A stretch of 64,000 nucleotides of DNA from Gigaspora rosea. Taxonomy: Eukaryota; Glomeromycota; Glomeromycetes; Diversisporales; Gigasporaceae. Shown one piece after another: positions 44,668 to 55,877 of the stretch (positions are counted from its first letter, which is position 1; each line of letters starts with the position of its first letter). Below the pieces are notes generated by a model, which did no database searches, had not been told where the DNA came from, and saw only the letters and a list, made by a program, of their open reading frames with translations. The stretch covers positions 88,839 through 152,838 of the forward strand of contig QKWP01001202.1 of the NCBI GenBank assembly GCA_003550325.1, given 5' to 3'. The translations under genes were made by a program, and so were the position numbers.

Positions 44668-44780
44668 ACTCAGACCAGTCTGCATAAAATTTAGAGTCTA
44701 AGTCTGGTCCGATCCTGGTCCGGACCCGAACCGGACCTCGTCCGATCCTGGGCCGGACCCGAACCGGACCTAATCATATG
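44668..44780. repeat. CCGGACC / GGTCCGG word cluster
   Basis: The words GGTCCGATCCTG and GGACCCGAACCGGACCT occur twice in tandem with palindromic cores. This GC-rich patch (44697-44775) stands out sharply from the AT-rich surroundings. A similar cluster lies at 52035-52110 and 52245-52330. Confidence 0.65.
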
Positions 44781-45193
44781 TTGTTTAAATACTGTTTAAA
44801 TCCCCCCTCCCCCCTCTAAAAAATTTTGAATTTGTTATGTTAAACAAAGAATTAAATTGGTGTAACCTAATATAAAATTAATACATATAAATTTTTTTCT
44901 TTAAATGCATGTTTCCTAAATGCAGGTCAAGGTACCAGGCCCGGCAACATGCATTTAGAGAAAGTTGACTGTAATTATGCTGAAAAAAATAAAATAAAAT
45001 AAAAATAAATAAAAATTTTTATTTTGATAAAGAAAATGTATATATAAAAAAATATAGAATATATGAAAAGTTTTCTTTAAACTAAATAAATGAATATGGC
45101 TCAATAATCAACAGTTAATGATACAATAATTAAATATAATTAATTTAAACTAAATAAATGATAGCTCAATAATGATATAATAATCAAATATAA
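44781..45193. other. Intergenic, no gene recognised
   Basis: AT-rich spacer. A near-duplicate of TTTAAACTAAATAAATGA-TAGCTCAATAAT occurs at 45075 and 45143, in the 3' flank of the next gene. Confidence 0.4.
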
Positions 45194-46807
45194 TTAATTT
45201 AAAATACCATTTAAGAGTTTTACAAGGCATAATTTCACTATTTTAATTTTCTCTAAAATATACGAAAAAATGTTCTTATTATCTGATAAGTCCTCATCAT
45301 CAGATAAATATTCATCATCCTTATTAAATATTTCACCATCATCTTCATAATCAAATTCTTTAGGTTTTGGCTCATATTTCACTAAAAATTAAAAAAATGA
45401 AATTATTATTGTGCAATAAAGTGAAAAAGCATTGAATAACCTTGAGACATACAAATAAAATCCATGCCATTTCCAAATTTGCGCTGACATCTAATCGTTT
45501 GTACAAATAAAGAAACAAGTAAAAGTATACTAACAAGATCTAAAAGAATGAAAATGTCTTTTAATTATATTCATTATATTCTAGCCTTGCAATAATAAAC
45601 ATACCTGAAAAAGGAATATAAATAACGAACACATCATCAAATGATATATTTGACAAAAAAATACACATAGATATTCCAAAATCAAAAGACGTCATGAGAA
45701 TTTGAAGGAAGATAACAGTTTGTGCGATATACACAAAACGTTGAGATTACCGTTGAATCTTTTTCGAATAAAATAAAATAAATATATATTAGAATAAACC
45801 TTTTTTTATTTATATAAAATTTTTATATGATTCATACCCCTATAATGGAAAAGCAGATGATCAGCCAACTAGAACAAAAAATACAATAAAAAACTGAAAT
45901 GTAATATAATTGATACGGTAAGAATAACCCGGATAACATCAGATTATGATATTGAGGTCTACCGAAAAGAAACCTCAAGTTATGAGTAGGCATAAAAATA
46001 ACGGTCGATTGGTACAGGACCAGCTCATATTGGTACATAGAAAATAATGCTTATACGAAATGAATAAGTATATTAAAGTATAATGTGAAAATATGAGCAA
46101 ATTTTATTTTGAAACATCATACCTTTGCCTTTGGTACCAAAATCGTACTCTAATTTATGCTGAAATGTCCAATATCTGTTCAAAATAGAATTATTTTTTT
46201 TATTTAAGTAAAAGTTGTAAAAAAGGTTTTAAGATTTAATGTGCGTACTTCTTTTTCCAAAGTACGCCAATAAGAATTGCATAAAGAACTTGAAAGGCAG
46301 AAAACACTATAAGTGGAGTCATGTAATCATAAATTTCATTTTTTTCTGGAAACATATATTCTTTCAAGAAAACTAGAAATAAACAATTTTTAGATATTAA
46401 TCCTTTATCAACATAATCAAATGCAACTTAGTGTCAATATAAAAATTACAGCTTCTTCCCATAATTGATAGAACTAACGGCATAAAATTCAAGAGCCAAA
46501 AGGCAAATGCATGTAATATAGTTTTCGACCAAAACTTTAAAAAATAAATAAATAAATAAATGTTAAAATATGCTTGAAAATCGGTTATTATTTGTTAACG
46601 GATGCTTACTGAAATCAACCCCATAAATGATACCAGAATAAGGTTGGGGATCCATAAATTGAATATGAACATTGAATTAAAATTCATAATATCAAACAAA
46701 CGCACCAAGTATATTAAAAAACACAATTCTCCGAAAAACAGAAATAAGAAAATAAATGTAGTCAAGGGTTTAGTGAGAACCATTAAGTCTGAATAAATTC
46801 TCTGCAT
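45194..46807 (-). CDS. Seven-helix membrane protein gene, eight exons, one in-frame stop
   Basis: Minus-strand exons: 46807-46610, 46534-46450, 46372-46249, 46175-46123, 46049-45838, 45758-45605, 45539-45441, 45381-45194. All introns are GT-AG and every phase matches (0,1,2,1,0,1,1), giving 371 codons. Hydrophobic segments: two in exon 1 (FIFLFLFFGELCFLIYLV; FNLWIPNLILVSFMGLIS), and one each in exon 2 (FAFWLLNFMPLVLSI), exon 3 (LIVFSAFQVLYAILIGVLW), exon 5 (VFYCIFCSSWLIICFSIIG), exon 6 (VIFLQILMTSFDFGISMCIF) and exon 7 (LVSILLLVSLFV). That makes seven in all, followed by an acidic tail (DDEYLSDDEDLSD). This topology suggests a receptor- or transporter-like protein; no family motif was recognised. 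The fourth codon of exon 6 is TAA (45747-45749), so the gene is either a fresh pseudogene or carries a sequence error. Confidence 0.68.
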
Positions 46808-47663
46808 GTTATATATAACTTAGCAGCAACTTTCCAATTTAGATGACTTAATTACAACGTAGAAGAAACATATGCAATTTCCGTTCGCTATATACCAGAT
46901 CTTTCAATAAATAGCTAATAAAACCAATGCACAACAGTCAAGTTCAATCTAATAATTAAATCTAATTCCACTTTTACATGCTTAAGGTCCAATTGTAAGT
47001 CACCTTAAACTATAAGTACTATCATAAGCCACACCTAAAGGAGTAATGGGATTTCATACAAAAACCATATAGCTATAATGAGAATCGGTTATAAACTAAA
47101 TAAGATACTCTAAGGCTAAGTAATATATAATGGTCTTTGTACTGCCACTGCAGCCACGGAGCTAAAAAAACTGACACTTGCATTGTCACTGCGACTGTGG
47201 AACTGAAAAACAATAGGTCCTTGCACTGACATCAGGTTCTTGCAGCTGTAGCTCCCAGTCTCAATATTTAATACATCATTAAGTGTTCACAATACTTCCG
47301 CAGCGCCGTCTAACAACGGAAAGAAGATTACCGGTATTCAATTTCAAACAATCACCATACTACTCGATATTACCTGCATCCGACAAGAAATTTAACTAGT
47401 ACTAGTTGATGAACTACTTAAAAAGGTTAGCCATTAAATTGAACATGTGATCTACCATAAAGTTATCTGATATCGCAATAATGATCTCTATCACTTCTTT
47501 GACAAGCTTCCTATTTTCACTTTCCATCATAAATTGGGACGCAGTAGAAACTGTTGCGGCCTATATCTTAACTAGTTACGACATAAATTTTAAATATCTA
47601 CGGCATAAGCAGTAACAGTTTCTACCACATTAATTCACATGCATTTTCTGTTATTTTATTAAA
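46808..47663. other. Spacer between two divergent membrane-protein genes
   Basis: About 850 bp between the start codons of divergently transcribed genes, so both promoters must lie here. A GC-richer part at 47140-47260 repeats a TTGCACTG(C/A)CA-type sentence about three times. No separate gene seen. Confidence 0.4.
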
Positions 47664-49434
47664 ATGTTTTCTGATATATTTTCTGATGGCAAGACCACTG
47701 AACCTCGATGGTTCAAAAATATCCGTATTATTGTTGCATTTGGATTGACAGTTGCGATTCTACTTTACATATCTGAACAGATTAAGGAAATATCAATGTA
47801 TTTAAAAAATGAACAGTATGGCATAATAACAACCGATGAAGACATATCTTCTACTGTGACCATGCCTGGTATGACCGTTTTACTTATAATATAATTCATA
47901 TAATGTATTTCGTAAAATATTACATGTCTATTTTATACAATTAATATCAATCTTCTTATTTTAATTAAACAGATGTTTATCTTTGTTCTCCGAATGTTGC
48001 AAATTATAGCATCAATTATTTTACTGGTTCACCTTTTTATACTAACGTTTCTGAATATTATGACCGTGGTTATAGTAATAAAATCCAATCAGATAAAAAA
48101 GAATGCATATTGTTTCAATCTGATTATCTATATTTGTTTCCTACATTAGTCGCGTTATTTGACATTACCTTAACACCCTCATCATCTATAACGAATGCTT
48201 CATTTGATTTAACAAGCTATTTAAAAAATTCTTTTGTACCTGATAATGTGCTTCGAGTCTTGCTTGGGAATATAACTGTTAACCATAACTCCACCATTAT
48301 TGATTATCCATTTGCTTACAATTTCATTTTTGAATCCCAAGATTGTGTTTTAATCAACCTTTTTCCCACGATTAAGAAAACTTACAAATATGAATATTCA
48401 GCTATTCCTTTCATAGGAGATGTACTAAATTTTTTAGTGGGTTACATCGGTTATTCGACTAATTTACCAAATTATGATTTAAATCCAAGTATTCAAATCT
48501 TTCCAAAATTACGTAATGATGAGCGGATCCAGTTTGCTATAAAAATGCCCACATCTATTCGACATGAGACACAAATTACAGAATTTTCAGGTAGGTACTT
48601 TAGTTGCTTTACTACTTTACATCAAATGATATCACTTAATTAATGACAATATCAAAGTTCTGAATTTAGTATCCAAGATCGGCGGTTTCTACGTTGCTAT
48701 GAACTCTATCTATATTTTATTATTTGGAATGCCAAAACTATCTCCATGGCATGTGTTACTTTATTTCATTCTAATTAGAGCTTTAATTATTAATTATGGT
48801 CTAAAATTAAATGATACGTATATAATTACAGGGGAATTTTACAAAAATATGTTTTAACATGCAAACAATGCAGGCGAAGGTAAATTTTATGTTTTTTATA
48901 TTTCAGAAATATAATTGAGTTGTTGAAGACTAATCCAATCGTCCATCTGAATGATATATTATCCCTATAAAATATGTGAATATTTCACATTATTATTATT
49001 ATTATTTATCAAAGTTTTAAAACTAGGTTGGCAAAACGATACGTCTCGCCCTCAGGAATTCCACTGTCTCAAAGGGTATCAAACAGACGTAACAACGCTA
49101 CGCTAGAAGATCGTGTACAAATGTTGGAAACTTTATTGAGTGAATACTATCTTGATAATTACCAGTGGGAGGTGAGATTTTAGCGATATAGTTAACTATA
49201 GATATAGCAAAATTTTGAATAAATTTGAAGTTCATTATACTTTATTCGCTATATATGTCTGTTATATCTATAGTCAACTATAGAAAATTTTTTTAAAAAA
49301 AAAACCTCACATTACTGTTGTATATATTTTTTAATTAGTTGCTGAGAAAAAGTATACTAAAATATGATCGACTTCAAGATAAATATAATAAAATGATGAA
49401 TACTCAATTTAAAGAATCAAAAGAAGAGGATTAG
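47664..49434 (+). CDS. Membrane-anchored glycoprotein-like protein, five exons
   Basis: Exons 47664-47868, 47973-48590, 48658-48817, 49027-49171, 49339-49434. All junctions are GT-AG and phases agree, giving 407 residues. The third intron's donor (AC|GTATAA) was chosen because it alone rejoins the frame, so it is the least certain junction. A short N-terminal region precedes a signal-anchor helix (IIVAFGLTVAILLYI, about 25-40). An ectodomain of about 200 residues follows with two cysteines near YLCSPN and KKECIL and several N-glycosylation sequons (NYS, NVS, NAS, NIT, NHS). A second hydrophobic region contains GGFYVAMNSIYILLFGMP and LLYFILIRALII. The C terminus is a charged coiled-coil-like tail (LEDRVQMLETLLSEYY; LRKSILKYDRLQDKYNKM). 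I do not recognise the family. Likely a surface or secretory-pathway protein. Confidence 0.68.
49176..49290. repeat. Hairpin element inside the fourth intron of the 47664 gene
   Basis: ATAGTTAACTATAGATATAG is mirrored about 90 bases later by CTATATATGTCTGTTATATC then TATAGTCAACTATAG. The intron is longer than the first two because of it. Confidence 0.6.
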
Positions 49435-49632
49435 TTGGATAAACCTATGTAGTTTAGTCTAACATAAACGAATTTTAAATAAAGAAGTTTGCTGCGCCAT
49501 CAATCTGGCATACATTATGAAAATTTGAAAAATGACATAAATCAATAATCGACATAGATTAAAATGACGCCGACCCACGGAAGATTTGCTAACACCTAGG
49601 TGTTTAGCAATTGTACGGACTGACAAACCATC

Positions 49633-49870
49633 TCCCTATAAAAAAAATCCATCCGGATATGCACGTGTTTCTACGGAAAAGCACGGCGATCTGTGGAACG
49701 GCCAGAGAAACGGGTTTGCACGTGTGAGTTCCGTGTTGTACGACTAAAATGGTCCGAATTGGACCGTCTGCCTGGGCATTTTGGTCCGTAAATGGACCGG
49801 GTTTTGCTGCACTTTACTAAGCTTAAATTCACGGATTTTGGCACGGGTCAAGGCATATTTCTTACGAGTT
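49633..49870. mobile_element. Fragment of the CACG-rich CCCTATAA element family
   Basis: Begins CCCTATAAAAAAAATCCATC and continues with CGG, GCACGTGTTTCTACGGAAAA and GCACGG words as in the 7503 element. The other end (TTTCTTACGAGTT near 49860) is too degenerate to confirm. A short palindrome GCTAACACCTAGGTGTTTAGC lies at 49589-49609 just upstream. Confidence 0.4.
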
Positions 49871-50288
49871 ATAAGCAAGAGTGAATTCGATTTTAGTTAG
49901 AGTACGATATAATTGCGAAGGGGTGGTAACAAAAACATGCCTATAGTAAAATTTTGCAAGGAATTAATTTTTTTTGTTAGGAATTAAAGAGCATTTCCTT
50001 AGACGAGATTTTGAGGTACAGACGATTTTTTAAAAAAAGTCGTTTGTTTTGAATTTTCACGTTACACCTGATCCTGTGATTATATTGGCCATACGAGAAC
50101 ACCAGTGAAGAAGTTTTTTTAAAAAAAAATTTTTTTTGTTCTTTGAGAACATAAATTTATAATTTTATGTTCTTAAAAAAAATTTACTGTGCACTATAAT
50201 AATTTTTAAAAATAATGTTATTAAAATGATATAATATTTATAATAAATTTATTTATTATAATTTTTAAAATATAAAATAGTGTTCTGC
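49871..50288. other. Intergenic, repeat-derived
   Basis: Includes ATAGTAAAATTTTGCAAGG followed by an AATTAATTTTTT stretch (49947-49975). This resembles the interior of the 17244/43914 MITEs and is probably a third decayed copy ending near CACCTGATCCTGTGATTATA (50066-50084). GTTCTTTGAGAACAT inverted words lie at 50128-50175. Confidence 0.4.
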
Positions 50289-50490
50289 GGGTCTATAGCG
50301 TAGTGGTTGCACTCCCAGGACATTACCGTTCCAAATGTAAGGTCACCAGTTCAAGCCCTACTGGAGGACAAAATTAACTATACGAGGTCATGAGACAGAT
50401 GAGCTGAACTAGGGTGCTAGGACCATGTTTGATGGCTTAGCCACATTAAAGTGTGTATGATGCGATTTTAGCAAAAAAAAAAAAAAAAAA
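50289..50490 (+). mobile_element. tRNA-derived SINE
   Basis: The head contains a pol III A box TAGCGTAGTGG (50296-50306) and a B box AGTTCAAGCCC (50348-50358), about 41 bases apart as in a tRNA. The acceptor stem does not close, so it is not a functional tRNA. A ~115-base unrelated body ends in an 18-A tail (50473-50490). No target duplication was recognised. Similarity beyond the A tail was not established. Confidence 0.6.
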
Positions 50491-51128
50491 GAATACCTCC
50501 AGTGGAAATCTGGTTGAAATACAAGGTTGGATGCTTCCAGTGAAATTCCAGTTGAAAGAAATTTAGGACAGTTCTGTTTAAAACCTCCAGTTGTAAATAG
50601 ATCATCTGGATATAATCTGGTTGTGAACAATCTATAAATATGTTATACCAACCTAATAAAGAAAAGGATTGCAGCATCTGGGTTTAGGAGGACCTGACAC
50701 TACCTGAAACAGAAGGATGACAGATGAAACACCTTGAGAAGGTTAGGATGAAAAAAAAAACACTGATCGGTGTGCAGTGTAGAACACCATAAGTGCCAAT
50801 TATATCAAGGTCTTCCATGAAGAGTTGGATCGAAAGTAGAGTAATTTTGCCCCTCCCAAGATGAAAATTTCTAGAAAAATCAAATTGAGTCAGAAGCCAA
50901 CAAACACTGCTGGATGAGCTTGGTAAGAATATGACAATTCAGTAAAACTGAATATGGAATTAGAGAGGCACAGATGGTCTATATATTGTTCAGATAAATT
51001 AGGAAATTGTTCATATAACTAAAGATGTAGGGCCCTCTGGGTCCTCATAACCGATACAAAAATGAAATAAAAAGTGCTCCAACTAGTACCCTGATGGCAA
51101 TAAGTCAGAAGGTTAAAAAAAATATATA

Positions 51129-51478
51129 CAGTTCGGGCCAGCATAAAATATCCAATTTTTTTTAAAAGCGCCAAATTTTGAGATTTATACTCAAATCTGA
51201 TTGGCTATTTTTTGTATAACAAAAATTCTGATTGGTTAAAAATCTATAAAAGCAATTTTTTATATATTAAACTCCAAATTTTTGATTACATATTAACTTT
51301 AGACTCAAATAACTTTTTAAATTTATAATAAAAATAAAAATCTATCTTACAGAATTGTAGTTTAGACTAAAAGCAACAAATTTGTAAGACAGATTTTTTG
51401 TAAAGTCATTTGTTTGTAAATTATAAGCAATTTTGTATTTATATATAAAAAGTGGATATCTTATGCTGGCCGGAACTG
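51129..51478. mobile_element. MITE with CAGTTC termini, 350 bp
   Basis: The left end CAGTTCGGGCCAGCATAAAA and the right end, reverse complemented, CAGTTCCGGCCAGCATAAGA lead into ATATCCA. Flanks AATATATA (51121-51128) and TATATATA (51479-51486) match at 7 of 8 positions but are simple sequence. CAG-type ends and possible 8-bp duplication suggest a hAT-type MITE. Confidence 0.65.
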
Positions 51479-51486
51479 TATATATA

Positions 51487-52034
51487 AAATAGTGCATTTA
51501 CTAGCAAATAAACTAAATTAAAAATGAGAAAAATTGGTCTAAAAATCATAAGCTTGGTAAAAATTAAATTTTTTTATAAAAAGGACTATTAACTTTGATT
51601 ATTCTGAATTTCTAACTCTGGTATATTAGCTTTATAGTAATTATTGTCAAATTATATTATTGAGTTTACAATAATAAACATATATAATATACTATTGGCT
51701 GATTATATTCATGTGATACTGGTAATGATCACTAGTAGCAATAACTAGCAACCTCCTTAATTTTTTATATGCATCTTTATGAGAACATCAAAAGAGAACA
51801 TTATTTTTAAATATAATGTTCTCAAATTTTTTTTGAATGTTCTTGAGAACATTGAGAACATTAAATATTCTTCACTGAGGTACACGTGTTATTTAATACA
51901 TGTAATTCCAACTAACGAGCCTAAACGTGTCACTCCCGAATACATATAAAATCTTACACATGCCATTCTGTACTTACACAACATGCCGATACGTATTATT
52001 TTAAACACATGCCATTCTGTGTGGCATACATATA
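51487..52034. other. Intergenic, no gene recognised
   Basis: AT-rich with a cluster of GAACATT/AATGTTC words at 51780-51870 forming local inverted repeats. The open frame 51983-52171 lies across the GGATCC word cluster and is not a gene. Confidence 0.4.
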
Positions 52035-52330
52035 ATGTTCCGCATGAACTGGACCGGGCGGGTATTTTTAAAGATCCGGATCTGGTCCGGGATCCAAGTT
52101 ATGGATCCGAATCCGGTCTGTCTCTAATAAAAACCTCTCTAGAAAAAAATATTGCCTCCATATCTCTCTGATGACTCTGCTCTTATTTTATGTCACTTTT
52201 TTTTTTTACCTACATTATGATCATTTTTGACCAAACAGAAAAGCTAGCTTCTGTTTCAGACCGGACCAGGCGGATCTTAATAAAGAGCCGGATTCAGTCC
52301 GGTATACGGACTGGACTGGACCCAGTTCTT
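52035..52330. repeat. GGTCCGG / GGATCCG word clusters
   Basis: Two GC-rich patches (52035-52110 and 52245-52330) in opposite layout contain GACCGGGCGGGTATTTTTAA and its counterpart GACCAGGCGGATCTTAATAA, followed by GGATC/GGTCC and CCGG words. Related in style to 44668-44780. Confidence 0.5.
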
Positions 52331-53154
52331 TTGCAAAACACTACATACATATTGTGCCTGGGACCTGTAAAATTTTAGTTTTAAAAACTCAAAATTTTTT
52401 CTGATAACAAACAGCAAAATTTAGTTTAAATTTAATGAATTTTAGATAAATTTTAATTTAAATTTAATAAATTTTAGATAATTTTGATTTAATTTAACAA
52501 ACTTTAGATAAATTTGGAAAATTTTTTAAGTTCATTCTTTTTTTTGTTAAATACAGCATTGTAGAATTTTCAATAAATCAATATTTAAGTTTTGTCAATT
52601 GTTTTGAAGAATATTTGATCAAATATAAAAATGATTAGAAATTAAATCGCACCAAGTCATATAAATTGATGTTTCTAGATCACGGCATCGATATCTAATA
52701 ATCATGTAATGTATGTCTTAGAAGTTATATAAAATTTTTATTAAAATAATGCGTATTATTAAGGATAGGCAAATCGATGATTTTTTATTCACTGCACAGG
52801 CTCTCATTATGGTAGTTTGCTGCTAATGCAGGCGAAATTTGTAATATTATGAAATACGTATTCTGAAATTCAGCATGCGCAGTATCACATCCCTACTTAA
52901 CACATACTATATTTAATACAGTATGGAAATTTTTAGAAAATATTAGTTAAAATTGATAATTTTAGACATAAATTCTCCAGAATTTAGAATTTTAGAAAAC
53001 TTGAGTTGATACTTGAAATTTTAGATTTTTTGTGAAAATTTTATATCTGTGCTAAGCCGTAACACCACCCGGACCACTTTTTTCATAGGGTCTAAGATTT
53101 TTCAATTAATTGCCAGCGAATATGTTTGACATGATTGTTAAATGTAGATCATAT
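52331..53154. other. Intergenic, no gene recognised
   Basis: AT-rich with near-repeats of AATTTTAGATAAATTTTAATTT (52437-52520). CCCGGACCACTTTTTTCATAGGG at 53069-53091 looks like an isolated right terminus of the CCCTATRARAA element family. Confidence 0.4.
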
Positions 53155-53260
53155 AAATCGAAAATTGTATTACGGCCGAAAATCATTACCTAAAATTCAC
53201 TGACGATCATCAAAATTCATCACGTGTCCGCTAATTGTCAAATCAGCTGTAAGGTTACAA
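53155..53260. repeat. Partial copy of the 30608 MITE
   Basis: Shares GGCCGAAAAT, GACGATCAT, AAAATTCATCACGTGTCC and CAAATCAGCTGTAA with 30608-30810. The left half is diverged. Confidence 0.5.
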
Positions 53261-54104
53261 TGAAATTTCTTCTCCCGGATCGCAAAAATATTTGGCGTCG
53301 ATCTCTCCACAAATACAGTAGGATAAAATGTCAATACCACCTAGATTATGCAGATAAAAAAAATTATTTATGCAAATTATGCAGCAAAAATTGTATTACA
53401 TGGATGTAAGAACCAGTATTCTAATTGTCAAAAACTTTGTCAAAAAGCTACCGAACTGTATTGGTTCCAAATAAATGTGTCTGCCTATTTCGATGGCCCC
53501 TACATAAAAAAAAATAGGCATTCAGGAGGTACATTTTATAATACTTTTTGTAGGGTAATTTTAAGGGAAAAATAAATTCAAATTTCCAAATATCGATATA
53601 ATGTATACAATTCAACAGTTTATTTATTTGCACAATCCACAAGAATAATGCATTTACCTTAAAATTGTTGAAAGGAGCTACATATGGAGTTTTATTAGAT
53701 ATCTTAGAAAAATGTACTCCTCCATAAATGTGCATTTTCTTTCTCATGTTTGGTAATTTTTCATCAAAAAGTTATTCTAATTGCTACATACTTTGATTTG
53801 TAATTTCGGGAAAATGCAACTTAAGCATCTGAAATAGCAATTTAGACACGACACAATGTTTACAATATTAAGCTCGCATATTTTACTTTAAAATTAGAAT
53901 TTTATGCAATCCACGAAAAAAAAAAAAACTATAAAAAAAGCATGAAATTCATCGACCTTAAACTTCACCAAAGTTTATGGTCTTAATTTGAATTTTTTTG
54001 AAGAATATATATTCTCTTAATCTATATTCATTCTATTAAAGTTAATTTATTTATTTCATAAATACACGAATTTTTTTTAATAAAAAAAAAACCCCCCCAC
54101 GAAT
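53261..54104. other. Intergenic, possible gene remnant
   Basis: Overlapping plus-strand frames 53224-53409 (61 aa, ending with several Cys) and 53348-53575 (75 aa), and a minus frame 53448-53747, show no recognised domain. A short zinc-ribbon-like spacing CKLCSKNC is visible in the first but too isolated to name. Not called as genes. Confidence 0.3.
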
Positions 54105-54993
54105 ATGGTTAAACTAGAATTTCTCTTGGCCTTGATTGTTCTTTTGCTCTTTGCAAGCGGGTCTTTTGCCAGAAATTTATTTGTCGGAAATGCCATATTT
54201 GACGTTCCTCAATCAATCGGGAATTATGGTAAATTTTTTATCTAATTAATAACATATAATTTAGCGACATGCACACATAATAACATAAAAATATTTCTTA
54301 AGAGTTCCCTAAAGATATCGAGATCCCGAAAAATATCACTCCTCCAGATGACAATAAATTTAAATTTCTCTTATACGTTAGTGGATATAGCTGGCATCAA
54401 TGTACCAATAATAATAATAATTATACATGGGAATTTGGTATGAACATTTGTACATGCTTTCATCATATGATTTTTGGTACTTATACTATTTTTTTAATAA
54501 TTAGAGGAAAGTCGCGCATTATTTTTTAATAACGAAGAAGATATTGATCGCTATCCAACTTCAGCAGTAGCTTCGACATACAAAAATCCAAGTATGCAAT
54601 AATTGATAATGCTAATAAAGCTTTTTTCCATATGTATGATATTAAGCAAAAATTTTATTGCTCTTAATTAGATCAGCAAGCTGGTATCACTTCGCTTGGC
54701 ATTAGATCAATTATTCCGAAGAATGACACCTCAGGATTGATTACAACTGCAATTGTTAGAATACCAAAACCTGATCATCCAGAAGATATTGCTTTAGGAC
54801 TAGAAAAAACTAGCGTAATTATCGTAGCATTATTAAGTAGTTCTCATTTAAATTTATAAAATTTTGTGATTAACATTTAATTTATAACTAGAATAACACA
54901 GGAAAAGGAGCGTTTGATGATATTACTTATATCGTTCGTCCTCTTACTAGAGGTGGACATCCTCCACCAGATGTACAATGTAAGTTAAATTAA
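54105..54993 (+). CDS. Small secreted protein, five exons
   Basis: Exons 54105-54228, 54303-54437, 54505-54591, 54672-54836, 54902-54993. Introns are 74, 67, 80 and 65 bp, GT-AG, all phase 1, giving 200 residues. A clear signal peptide (LEFLLALIVLLLFASGSFA, cleavage near Ala22) begins the protein. The mature part has segments with FPKDIEIPKNITPPDD, then LYVSGYSWHQCT, then GITSLGIRSIIPKND, then ITTAIVRIPKPDHPED and TYIVRPLTRGGHPPPD. It has few cysteines and no known domain that I recognise. The last exon may instead splice at the strong donor T|GTAAGT (54979-54985). A secreted, possibly surface or host-interface protein is an inference from the signal peptide only. Exons 3-5 recur after the N at 55877. 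Confidence 0.65.
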
Positions 54994-55876
54994 TATACAC
55001 AAAAATTATCATTGCTTTGTTATTTCGTTCTTTTTATTTAATTATATATTCTCATTGTTAAGTGGTACTGAAGAATACCCAGTAGGCTTTATTTATTCTT
55101 CACCTTTTATCGTAATAAATATGTTTTACCATCCTGAAAAGTAGTATAGAAATTAATTTTAATTTTGACTTTTATATCGTCCAAAACTCTTTGATGTTTT
55201 TGTCAAAAAATATTATGAATAAATTTTAATTTAATCTTATTAAATTTGATATATGCATTCGAAATTAAATACTTTGGTGAAATATTATTTAGTTTTATTA
55301 CATACTATATTTTCGCGCATTTACGTGTTATTTTGGCACCAATGTGTTATTTCAAGATACACATGTGCAATAGTTTAAATTATTTTTATTTCAATTATAA
55401 AAGATTTAGTACAGCAAATATGCATTAGTATTGTATTAGTTATAAAATTTCGAAAATGTGGAAAATTCGAATTAACGCTCATGTGCGTTATTACGTGCAA
55501 ATTAATGTATTCATATAATCAATATACCGGTAAGATGATCAAGCTAATTGCATCTAAAGTACAATTTTGAAAAAAATTTTTTTAGTTAAACACACTAAAG
55601 TTTCATTAGAGAAATTATGAGCTATTGCTCTTTTTTTTAAAAAAAAAATTTATTTACTAATTTTTTGCTCTTTACGAAATGAGCCAACAAGTAATACAAA
55701 CCAACACCTATATAACATACACATATGTGCTATCTGAATGCATTATTTCATATATACATACCACTCTTTGCCATAATATCCGTTGTGATGAGCAAAATTT
55801 GAGTAGCATAGCAAAGGCCAAAATTGGCTATATTGAATTGCTATTTTTTTTATTAGTTAAAATTTTTAGTGATAGA
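54488..55876 (+). repeat. First copy of a 1.39-kb duplicated segment
   Basis: Nearly identical to 55878-57287. The differences seen are one T in a T-run, one G/A substitution (about 55551 against 56953), and a 22-base insertion present only in the second copy. It ends exactly at the single N. Confidence 0.92.
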
Positions 55877-55877
55877 N
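55877..55877. other. Single-N contig join
   Basis: One undetermined base separates two nearly identical 1.39-1.41 kb segments, as expected where two overlapping contigs were placed end to end. Confidence 0.9.

Noticed and set aside
50289..50372. Functional tRNA gene
   Set aside because: A and B boxes are present, but the acceptor stem does not pair and the sequence continues into a SINE body with a poly-A tail.
50111..51877. Possible long hAT-like element with CAGTGAAGAA / TTCTTCACTG ends
   Set aside because: The inverted match is only 10 bases, and the flanks GAGAACAC and AGGTACAC agree at just 5 of 8 positions; it may be coincidence around a SINE and a separate MITE.
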